Shown one piece after another: positions 21,747 through 30,545 of a stretch of 64,000 nt of DNA (the first letter of the stretch is position 1; every line of letters begins with the position of its first letter). The stretch covers positions 1,204,956 through 1,268,955 of the forward strand of contig NW_021780168.1 of NCBI RefSeq assembly GCF_900963305.1, given 5' to 3'. Both the position numbers and the translations under genes were made by a program. The notes under the pieces were generated by a model. It was not told the DNA's origin. It searched no databases and was given only the letters and a program-made list of their open reading frames with translations. The stretch is from Echeneis naucrates. Taxonomy: Eukaryota > Chordata > Actinopteri > Carangiformes > Echeneidae.

Positions 21747-22086
21747 GGTCATCTGTTCTCTGTACTGTTGGTAAACCCTCACATACTCTGTGCAGGAAGT
21801 GGGCGGATGGCGCCAACTTCTCATCTCCTCTGAAGTGGAGAGAAATGAACTGATCTGTAGATACTGAGGAAACAGAACTTCACAACTCTGACAGAGAAGC
21901 TGGATGCTGCTGTTGTGCCTTTAAACTGGAAAATAGTGAGATGACACCTCTTATGTGATTCTTTACACTTGCCTATGTGGAGCAGTGAAACGGTCAAATA
22001 TATCATTCAAACATGTTAACCAGAGAGTGTTAAAGGAGCTGACGTTCTAGACCCAACAACTAACTTCTCATAATTAACTAAAGCTG

Positions 22087-22159
22087 TGCTCTGTGTGAGG
22101 CTTGAACTCACAACCTTCAGATTATGAGACTGACTCGCTGCCTACTGCGCCAACAAGGC
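22087..22159 (-). tRNA. tRNA-Met(CAT), elongator type
   Basis: On the minus strand, 73 bases give GCCTTGTTGGCGCAGTAGGC, an anticodon loop CTCATAA (CAT), T-loop TTCAAGC and acceptor ACAGAGC plus A. There is one acceptor mismatch (C-A). No immediate T4 run is visible downstream. Confidence 0.7.
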
Positions 22160-22520
22160 CTGGAAGCAAGCGGGCAACCAAAGGACCCCAGGGCCGTCAG
22201 GCACACCCCACACAACACAAATTAAGCACAGTGGTTCAGAGCCACCAGCAAGGGTCCCGCCTCACACCGGCTAGTCCGGCTTCCACCGACAGCACACGCC
22301 TGGATGGGGCAAGCCACAGCACGGTGTTTCCAGCATTTTGATGTTGGTTAAAAAGGTACTTTGCATTTTAAACATAACAGTGGAGTTAGCTGAAAAGGGG
22401 AACATTTTACTTCTAAATCCCTCCTGTTAGCCAGCACCCACCTTCACTCACAGTTCTGGAAATTATCGAGGTGGGAAAAGGTTAATTTGCCATCTTGTTA
22501 TTTCTCCAACATTCACAACA

Positions 22521-22599
22521 AGGCACTGCTGGGATTTGAACCCAGGATCTCCTGGCCTATTTACTAGACCAAAACCTTGACCAGCTAAGCGACAGCACC
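22521..22599 (-). pseudogene. tRNA-Thr(AGT) relic
   Basis: The acceptor GGTGCTG pairs with CAGTGCC, and the T-arm CCTGGGTTCAAATCCCAG is intact. The anticodon arm carries about five extra bases around CTAGTAA, which breaks the stem. Confidence 0.65.
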
Positions 22600-22794
22600 T
22601 GCAGATGCACAAAGATGTCCATAGTAATTGTAATGTGTATACTACAGGTGGGTTGGATGATAAAGGAGTGGAATTTCTTTTTGTATTGTTTATGATGTCA
22701 TTTTTTTGCATTGTATTGTACTTCCCTTTCCCCAAACGAGCTGATTATAACCAACAGTGAAAGGATTTCCCCAACAAGCCTTTTAGTAGTCGTT

Positions 22795-22862
22795 GTAGAA
22801 GGCTCTGTGTTCAGGTCAAAATCTCCTCTGGAGTCATGGGCTCAAATCCCACTCCTGACAGC
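22795..22862 (+). pseudogene. tRNA-Leu 3' half relic
   Basis: The end of the variable arm, the T-arm (GGGCTCAAATCCCA) and an acceptor end CTCCTGACA of a tRNA-Leu are visible. The 5' half is not recognisable. A similar relic is on the minus strand at 57199. Confidence 0.5.
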
Positions 22863-23698
22863 CTGTGCGCCATACAAAATAAAAGTTCTGATTGTAAAAC
22901 TAAAGAAAAATACTTTAAACATGAGCTCTGTGTCACATTCATGCAGCTTGTGTAGAAACAGTTTATTCCATCAGACACCTGAAACACCTCCTGTGTGGAG
23001 AAACTGTCAGGGTTTGGATGAAAGATACACTGTTTGGTTCTGAGCTGATCATTAATAATCAATGATCAAATCAATAAGCTAAAAATCAATAAGCTTCTCA
23101 GCTGTTCTGAATGGTGACAGTGGGGCAGCCTTTGTGTTTACATCTGAATCACATGTGATTTTGGAAATTCTTCAAAGCAGCTTCAAAGGAAGAGTTTCAT
23201 TCTGTGAGTATTGTGACATCATCAGGTGACATCCTCAGGTGATGTATCAAAGGCAGCAGCTCTTCAGACTCACTCACTTCAAACCTTTGAGGAAGTGACA
23301 CACAATTGTGAGGAGCACAAGAGTTCACCGACACAGACGTGGTTTCAGAGACAGACTGCAGAGAAACTGGCAGTACTGATGCTGAGCTGCTTAGAGTGTC
23401 CGTCTCATAAAAAAGATATCCCTGTTTGGGCTGTAATTCAGATGAAATGCAATTAATTATTCCAACTCAGTTTGTTGAACAAACAGCCCTGTCCCAGCCA
23501 GGAGTTGATACTGCAGGTCATCTCTCTCTCTCTCTATCTCCTTGTTTCCTGAAGGCCTTTCTTTCATTTACTAATTAAAATATATGCATTAAAAAACCAA
23601 CCGTTCAGAAATAGAGCGGAGAATTCAATTCCCATATTTCCTGTTTATCGTACGCTCATGTGCTGCAAAAAACAGGATAGAAACATTTTCCCCTGCAG

Positions 23699-23771
23699 GC
23701 TTCCGTAGTTTAGTGGTTATGAGGTAAGCCTAACATGCGAAAGGTTCCTGGTTTAAAACCTGACAAAAATA
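23699..23771 (+). pseudogene. tRNA-Val(AAC) relic
   Basis: GCTTCCGTAGTTTAGTGGTT, the loop CTAACAT (AAC) and the T-arm CCTGGTTTAAAACC follow tRNA-Val. The 3' acceptor strand (GACAAAAAT) no longer pairs well. Confidence 0.65.
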
Positions 23772-23944
23772 ACTAATCTGTTCTTTTGAGAACAGGAACT
23801 CCTCTGTCTATCAGATATAACAGACTTAATGTAAAGTGCTGTATTTCATCTGAAGGGGGGGAGTCAGAACTCAGCAGGTTCCTGCAGTGGAGCTGGCAGA
23901 AGCAGTGTTCTGCTGGGTAACTTTGGGCCTCAAAAGCTGTTTAT

Positions 23945-24017
23945 TGCCCAACGTGGGGCTCTAACCCACGACCCAGAGATTAATAGTCTCATGCTCTTCC
24001 AACTGAGCTAGCCAGGC
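23945..24017 (-). tRNA. tRNA-Lys body with anticodon ATT
   Basis: Seventy-three bases on the minus strand align with the tRNA-Lys at 58156 (same acceptor, D-arm GGCTAGCTCAGTTGG and T-arm). The anticodon loop, however, reads CTATTAA, so CTT has become ATT (an Asn codon reader). The acceptor still pairs fully. The discriminator is A rather than G and the T-loop has TTAGAGC instead of TTCGAGC, which points to a decaying gene. Confidence 0.55.
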
Positions 24018-24160
24018 TGCTGCTTGCATGCTTGAATGCTCCAAAAAATGTGCAAAAGAGACAGACTGTTATGTGTGTTTCCCTGAAGAGTTCACCTAGC
24101 ATCAAAGGCTTTTGACACCTGGAGTGTACCTGACGTAGTGGTGGTCATACTTTGCGGTTT

Positions 24161-24222
24161 GCATTGGCAATACAGTTGTAGATTTCTCGCTTCCCATGCG
24201 TGTTCAATTCCCGGCAAATGCA
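24161..24222 (+). pseudogene. tRNA-Gly relic
   Basis: The acceptor GCATTGG pairs loosely with CAAATGC, and TTCTCGCTTCCCATGCG resembles a Gly anticodon arm with CCC. The D-arm is altered and about ten bases before the T-arm are missing. Confidence 0.5.
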
Positions 24223-24232
24223 AAGGGTCCTC

Positions 24233-24303
24233 TTACCAACATGGGCATTGATCCCACTACCTCTCACATGCTAAGTCAACAGCCTAACCTACTTCCCTGC
24301 TGC
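24233..24303 (-). pseudogene. tRNA-Ala(AGC)-like relic
   Basis: The minus strand shows GACTTAGCATGTGAG, an Ala-like anticodon arm with AGC, and a degraded T-arm GTGGGATCAATGCCCA. The D-arm is poor. Confidence 0.35.
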
Positions 24304-24326
24304 TAATATACTGCATAGAGCAACAT

Positions 24327-24400
24327 GTCTCTGTGGCACAATGGGTCAGTGCCTTCTGCTGTTAACTGAAAGAATGGTGGTTCAAGCCCACCCAGAGACA
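24327..24400 (+). tRNA. tRNA-Asn(GTT)
   Basis: The acceptor GTCTCTG pairs perfectly with CAGAGAC, anticodon loop CTGTTAA has GTT, and T-arm GGTGGTTCAAGCCCACC is perfect. The anticodon stem has one T-T mismatch. A TTTT run follows within six bases. Together with 24838 this is the best candidate for an active gene in this cluster. Confidence 0.8.
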
Positions 24401-24419
24401 CATTTTCTTTAATTCACTG

Positions 24420-24837
24420 GTATTGTCGTGGACACGTGGAAGGCCGAAGGATTTTTAAGATTATGTGGTCCTTTTGGCACCATCAGCCTGAGATCTACAG
24501 CACTCATTGGATTGGTTCACAGCTGAGTGTGAAGCAGCAGGGACGAGGATCAGCACCTCTAAATCTGAGGCCATTGTTCTCAGTAGGAAACTGATGGATT
24601 GCCTACTGCAGGTGGGGAATGAGTCCTTGTCCTAAGTGAAGGAGTTCAGGTATCTCAGGTCTTGTTCATGAGTGATGGAACTCTGTTGTTTACATTGAAG
24701 ACAGATGGATGGATGGATGGAGACAGGCAAGATAAGTTCCATTACTGTAAATAATGCAGAGAAAAGACTAACCTTCCTCTGGTGTTAGGGTCGGGATTTT
24801 TTGGGGATAGTTTCAGGAAGGAAAACAAAAGTTAAAC
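24420..24837. other. Between tRNA genes, nothing recognised
   Basis: A short GATG repeat (GATGGATGGATGG near 24708) lies here. A stretch at 24480-24680 reads on the plus strand like a LINE relic (ISTSKSEAIVLSRKLMDCLL; 24551-24610). It is too short to classify. Confidence 0.35.
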
Positions 24838-24909
24838 TGCAATGGCCGGGAATCAAACCCAGGGCAACTTCTTGGAAGGCAGCTATGCTTACCACTATAC
24901 CACCATTGC
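24838..24909 (-). tRNA. tRNA-Gly(TCC)
   Basis: On the minus strand the acceptor GCAATGG pairs perfectly with CCATTGC, discriminator A, anticodon loop CTTCCAA (TCC), T-loop TTTGATT. There is one mismatch in the anticodon stem. A TTTT run follows within about a dozen bases. Confidence 0.78.
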
Positions 24910-25321
24910 ATGCAAATGGTCAAAATCACAGTGGTTTTTAATGACACTGGTCTTGGTTATGGGCTCTCACACGTGGCCGGATCAACCCAATGTTGCACCA
25001 GTGACCAGTGGACAGAGCCTCACAACAGTGTTGTGCTTTGCTGAACTAAAGATACAAATAAAATTATCTAAATTGGCTTTATTTTGAAATGCTTGTGTGG
25101 TGCGACTGCTCTTGTTCTTAAGGAGTTGAAACGCAGCAAAACATTATAATGATAAATATAAAAATTGGAAGAAGGAATGAAAATAAAAGTGATGAACTGT
25201 GGATGGCAGCCTGCTGTTGGTCTGACTGAACAACGATGCAGAAACCTTTACCTTGTTGTTTCTCTGCTAGTCTTTAATGGAAGTTCAGTCCACAAAAATG
25301 TTTGTATGAGCATTAGAATGC

Positions 25322-25387
25322 TCCCTGGTGGTCTACTGGCGAGGATCTGGTGCTTGCAATTCCCACGTTCAATTCCCAGTCAGGGAA
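25322..25387 (+). pseudogene. tRNA-Glu relic, shortened
   Basis: TCCCTGGTGGTCTACTGGCG and an end CAGTCAGGGAA are tRNA-Glu-like, and the acceptor pairs well. About six bases are missing from the middle and the anticodon is unclear. Confidence 0.6.
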
Positions 25388-25439
25388 AATGGCTTTATTT
25401 CAAGGAAAATACAGGTCATTGACAAAACACCCTAATATG

Positions 25440-26090
25440 AAGCTGTTTCGATGCACCTGAAGCCCCAGTCAGCCCCCTCACAGATGCATCTACTGGCACC
25501 GGATGTGTAATCAAAGTCAGAACTAAACCATTCTGTCCAGCTACAGCTGCATCAGGATAAAAACCCACTCTAATTTAATATGCTAGCCTTTGACAGAAGT
25601 TCAGTCCTTTTATTGTATTGGCATGGCTAGGATTCAGAGTTTCTCCATCTCAGAGTTCAGGGATAGACTCAAAGTTCATTGAAACTCCTACCTGAAATAC
25701 CCCCCAGGTGCATGATAACATATTTATGTTATGGGGTCAATCACCTGTATTTTTCAATTTAAAAGGGACTGTTAAGGAGAATTTAAACAGCAAATATAAC
25801 TAGTCCCAGAAGGAGGCGGTAATGCAACTAAAAGGATGCCAGCTGCCTTAAAACTTCAAAGAAGAAGGTTTAAAAACTGTATGTAGTTTGAAGTCCACAC
25901 TTTGGACACAAGTTGAAATGGAGACTCAGTGACACTGCATCTTCCTGTTACATCATCTTCAATTGGTCCTTTGGTTTGGACAAACTGTCAATTCCAAAGA
26001 ATTACATTTCTAAAACCGAAGAAGGGAAATATGTCAGTTACACTAACAACAGAGGAAACACACACCCACACAGGGCCCTGTGCTTCCTGT
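25440..26090. other. Spacer, nothing recognised
   Basis: No open frame with recognisable motif, repeat or RNA is seen. It ends at the promoter-like segment at 26.1 kb. Confidence 0.4.
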
Positions 26091-26103
26091 AACCGCAGCT
26101 GCT

Positions 26104-26181
26104 GAAAGTGAAAGTGTTCAGAGTTCAGCCTCCATTTTGAAGCTGTCAGAGCAGAAGCAGGGAAACTGAAGGCTGAGGCCA
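26104..26181 (+). promoter_or_regulatory. ISRE-like site and possible noncoding first exon of copy R
   Basis: GAAAGTGAAAGT at 26104-26115 fits the interferon response core GAAANNGAAA, and GGAAACTGAAG at 26161-26171 is a second near match. The sequence then runs into AGGCTGAGGCCA followed by a GTAAGTG donor at 26182. This is the look of a short 5' untranslated exon just downstream of an interferon-type promoter. The first coding exon of copy R is 4.2 kb downstream on the same strand. The link is inference. Confidence 0.4.
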
Positions 26182-26628
26182 GTAAGTGTTAACATTATTA
26201 TTATTTCACTGTCAGTTTGTCCCTGTGGACTGTGGAGGGACGAAGACTCACAGTGGACTTCTGTAACACTGAGACACTGAGACACTGAGACACTGAGACA
26301 TGGAGGTCAGAGTTCACTTTGACGAACAGAGAAAAACTCCAGCTGAGCTGAGAACAGACCGTAATGTCTGATAGTATCAAAGGATGAAGGATCTACCTGA
26401 TACAGAAAGTTCAGAGCTGCTCTGGAATCAGATTTTACTGTAAGTCATATTCAGTGTTACACAGAGAGCTGAGACTCTGTTTGGCTCAACGACTTATGAA
26501 AACCCATTACTTAGCAATTGATATTTACAATTTTTATTTGAAAACTGACAGTTTGATGCTCATATCTGGGGCCACGATGATCATTATCAACCAGCTACCT
26601 TCTCAGATATATAAAGTCAAAATCAAAT

Positions 26629-26872
26629 CAAATCAAATCAGATTTATTTGTATAGCGTCAAATAATAACAAAGTTACATCAAGGCACTTTACATATAGAG
26701 CAGGTCTAGACCAAACTCTTTATAAATTTATTTAAAGAGACCCAACAGATCCCCCGATGAGCAAGCACTTGGCAACAGTGGCAAGGAAAAACTTCCTTTA
26801 AGAGGCAGAAACCTCAAGCAGAACCAGGCTCAGGGGGGGCGGCCATCTGCCTCGACCGGTTGGGTTGAGAGT

Positions 26873-26922
<50 letters not shown>

Positions 26923-27255
26923 CAGGCATTGGCATAGGCATACTTCATGCAGCATCATGTTGCTGCATGAAGTATGAAGTTCATAGAGATGAGCTGTAGT
27001 ACAGAATTCATGAAATATGGGACCAGCAGGTGTTGCAGGAACATGGGATGGAGATGAGTCACCCCCTGCAGGATGAGGACAGGGAGAGAGAGGAGAGGAA
27101 CTGGGAGAGACAGAGACTTTGGCAGAACATGGTTAGGAAATGCTGGATAAATGCATAGAACTGGGTGAAACTGTGTTTTTTTTAAGAAGGATGGTTCTTA
27201 TCAACACATGCAAGGGGGGAAGAAAGGAGAGCGAGTGAGACGGAGGGAGGGAAGA
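26629..27255 (-). mobile_element. L2-like LINE 3' UTR, reverse copy
   Basis: It begins at its 3' end with TCAAA repeats (26629-26645), then reads back through the conserved tail and a GA-rich tract to sequence matching 4230-4470. It is part of the same LINE insertion as the ORF1 piece that follows, or of a neighbouring one. Confidence 0.8.
26876..26925. repeat. (GA)n tract
   Basis: About 22 GA units, interrupted once, lie within the LINE 3' UTR. Confidence 0.9.
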
Positions 27256-27299
27256 ATTGTTAGCTTGTCAATTTCAATGCCATATGTTAGAACAAGATC

Positions 27300-27780
27300 A
27301 AGGATATGATTGTACAAGTGAGTGGGTTCATTCACATGCTGGGACAAGCTCCTCTTGTGTTTAGTTTGGGTTTGTCATTTATTTCTAAATGTAGGTGGTT
27401 GGGGGACAGACACAGTTTCTATAGACCTAAATTGGCGAGGGGGCCGGAGAAAACTACAGTGTCCGACATCGTTTTAGCAAAAGTACACACTGATTCCATA
27501 TTAATTTTTGTGACTTCCGACTGGTGAAGTCAGGTGTCGTTACTGCCGACGTGAACTACAATATTAGCATATTTCCGTTTACCCTTAGCCAGCAGTTTCA
27601 GATAAGACTGGATGTCGCCTGCTCTGGCCCCCGGGATACACTTCACTGTGGCCCCCAGGATACACTTCACTATGGCCCCCGGGATACACTTCACTATGGC
27701 CGCCGGTGTCGCTAACTTCACGTTCCTCAGAATAGAATCACCTTCACTAGAGTCGGCTTTTCAGCGGGTGTGTCGCTGAG
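27300..27780 (-). mobile_element. LINE ORF1 fragment with SGNH-hydrolase motif
   Basis: The minus strand reads [20 protein letters not shown], then [20 protein letters not shown] and TMSDTVVFSGPLANL. GARxGDI...VxHVGxNDxR is the SGNH esterase core of fish L2/CR1-type ORF1 proteins. A 24-base unit (GATACACTTCACTATGGCCC core) is repeated three times at 27622-27700, which repeats the residues IVKCIPGA. Confidence 0.7.
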
Positions 27781-27799
27781 AGGGGAGATATTGACTTTT

Positions 27800-29160
27800 A
27801 AACCTAGTGTTGGTGTGAAAATAATTTGCTGTCGGATTAATCGAGTGAATTAGGAAATAATAGCAGAAGAAGAGTAACTAACTCAGATGGGCTGCTGAAG
27901 AGTTGAAGAACATGACAAAAAGACAGGAAGATAGACAAAGTGATAAAAGAACACAAACTGCTCAGTTCTGTTTAATGTTCACCATTAAAATAAACTCTTA
28001 TATAAATTTAAATGTTGCAGTCAGTGAATGCTTTAATCGTGATGATGAGCCATCAAACTCCTCACAGCTCCCTGTTCAGATTCCAGATAAAGAGGGTTGT
28101 TTGTGGATGATGTGGTTACTTAGTAACAAGATCTCTTCAAATGTTTGTGATAAAGACATGAACTCATAAAATTACTGCTGAAAACATCAGAATGATATCA
28201 GTTAAACCAGTTGAATGTGATCTGACAATTGACTTGAACTGAAGATAGTGAAGTGTCAGCATTTTTTTTCTAATAAGAATGAATATAACTCTATCCTGAG
28301 TAAATGTCACTATACACTTTAATAATTATAATGATCATAAGGATCTTTATACAAACAGAAACATGCATGATCTACATCAGTCAGATTATTATTCTGTGTG
28401 ATTGGGATAGATCATCAAGTGTAGAGAGCAGCAGGGTCCCCTCTCCTCCTCCAGCAGCATAACACACTAATGTTGTGAGCGGTAATGTATTTCTTGGCTG
28501 CAGCTCTAAATCACACTGCTGCTTTTTCATTTTACCGGACAATCTGTCGCTCAGGACTAACAGTGTTCTCTTCTAAAGTTACTTTCTGCCATTCACCTTG
28601 TTTCATTTAGGTCAGAACTTGGTCTTTCAAATAATGTGTCTTCTGTTGTCAGTTTGATCAATCATTGTTTCCTCTTCAGTAAAATTGAGCCAGCTTCTTC
28701 AATAATTAAATTTTTTCGAAAGAAAAATACTGAAATAAATGCAAACCAGGCAACTGAGGGTGTGTTGGTTATCACCATGCAGTGGACAGATAGTAGAACT
28801 TCATCACATCCTGTTTGTTTCTTATAAGGAGGAAGAAAACTGGTTGAGTAACGAGGAAGTGAAGAACGAGCAGCTACATGTTTTCTGAACACACAAAGCT
28901 GGAATGTGTGTAAATCAACCAGAAGTGATTTCAGCAGGTGAGAATCTGTATATTTCTGATCAACAGGATCACTGTGATCACATTATGCTTGTTGATTTAG
29001 ATGTTTATGTTACTTTTGGCAGTAGTTTGATTATATTCTGAGTTTATTGATGGAGGTTCCTCAGAACTGATCGACTGGCTAAGAGGCCACTAAACTCAGT
29101 TTGACTTCAGTTTCCTCGGTTCAATTGTCTTCTAATACATTTAGAAACAATAAGAAACAA
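27800..29160. other. Spacer, no gene recognised
   Basis: The stretch carries an inverted copy of the TGATCACAGTGATCC block (28930-28985). It also has one copy of a 75-base sequence (28780-28855, GGACAGATAGTAGAACTTC...) repeated at 29335-29405. No coding is supported. Confidence 0.4.
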
Positions 29161-29162
29161 TA

Positions 29163-29220
29163 TCAAATCAAATCAAATCAAATCAGATTTATTTGTATAG
29201 CGCCAAATCATAACAAAGTA
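29163..29220 (-). mobile_element. L2-like LINE 3' end, very short
   Basis: TCAAA repeats are followed by GATTTATTTGTATAGCGCC and about 25 bases more. It is a severely 5'-truncated insertion. Confidence 0.75.
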
Positions 29221-30240
29221 AGTACAATTACAATAAGAAACAATAAGAAACAAAGGCAGCACTTTTGTTTGATTTCTCCACACAGTGACTGATTTAATTC
29301 AAAAATCTCCCCACATTGTTTATCATCACTTACTGGACAGATAGTAGAACTTCATCACATCATGTTTGTTTCCTGTAATGAAGAAGAAAACTGGTTCAGT
29401 AACATTGATGTCAAATCTTTCCACATTATTCCAGATCAAAGATGATGTGACTATAATGTTTTTAGGAAAATAATTTTTATTGTTGATCACCTCCATCCAG
29501 AAGGACACTGGTTTAATACATATTCAATATTCAAGGTCTGTGTCTCCTGAAAGCATTGTCTCAGTTCTGTTGCTTTTTTTAATACTGAAACCACAAAAAC
29601 ATGGAAGTGGACAGTTTTTTTTTTAAACTGAAGACAGAAGAGAAGATGGTGATGATGAAGAGAGATGTCGGTTTAAAGTTGAAGCAAACAACAAAAGATA
29701 AAAAACAAGAAACACTTGCCCCTGGACATTTGTTTTTTGTCTTGTTTTTGCATCATTTTCCTCTTTATTACATGATATTCTCCTCTTTGACAATTACAGA
29801 GGTATATAAATAGTAGAAATTAGAACTGAATATTGAAATGATGAAAAAAATGTGCTTTGTGTATTGAAGGTGTGTGCTTATCTAACTCATGTGTTTTTAT
29901 TCAGGATGGGCCTTTCTTCGTCTTGTAATCTCCCTCATAACATTCATCCTACCTTCTGTATATTTGCTCAGTATGAAAGGCACCCCTGGATGATGTGGCA
30001 CTGTGACTATTTCCATAAACATTGGGTCAACTTATTATTATATCTGAATGAAGCTCTGTCCACAAAAAGACACTGAGACAGAATGAGGACACACAATGAA
30101 ATGAGTCTGTGGTTATTTTCATTCAGCCAGGTCAAAGTCATATCCGGCCAACAGTTGAATCGAACCCAACTGGAGGTTGGGTTGTCAAAGATGTTGTGTC
30201 ACCTTATTCCAGGGGCTTCGATTCAATTGTTGTTCTGGTC

Positions 30241-30291
30241 TTCTGTCAGTTTCCCTGTCAGACCGACTCTGTCCTGAAGATGAAGGACTGT
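30241..30291 (+). pseudogene. Partial duplicate of copy R start exon
   Basis: TTCCCTGTCAGACCGACTCT and CCTGAAGATG repeat the opening of the start exon at 30391-30420. After the ATG the sequence diverges into TG-rich DNA and the acidic coding part is missing. The left arm has only one copy, so this arose after the arms split or was lost there. Confidence 0.6.
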
Positions 30292-30414
30292 GTGTGTTTG
30301 GTTTTGCTTGGTATTTTTGGGTGTGTAACTTTGGAACAAACTGTTTGTCCTGTTTCTTCTTTGTCTTCTGTCAGTGAGAAAGTGTTTCCCTCTCAGACCG
30401 ACTCTGTCCTGAAG

Positions 30415-30545
30415 ATGATGGACTGTGATGAGGAAGAGGAGATCAGACCAGAGTCTCCAGGATCAATCTGTTTGTCTCTGAAGTCTGACTGGTCCAAAAG
30501 TAATCCTCCAGACTTCAGTAATGGACCTGGACCCTCGGAGACAAA
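30415..30545 (+). CDS. Copy R start exon
   Basis: ATGATG at 30415-30420 opens [20 protein letters not shown], with NGPGPSETK at the end and a GTAGGA donor at 30546. Two adjacent ATGs leave the exact start open by one codon. Its end in phase 2 fits the acceptor at 30704 and not the one four bases further on. Confidence 0.65.

Noticed and set aside
30154-30224. A small hairpin (TTGAATCGAA with TTCGATTCAA) upstream of the copy R start exon
   Set aside because: The ten-base inverted repeat is too short, with no second copy in the window, to call a mobile element.
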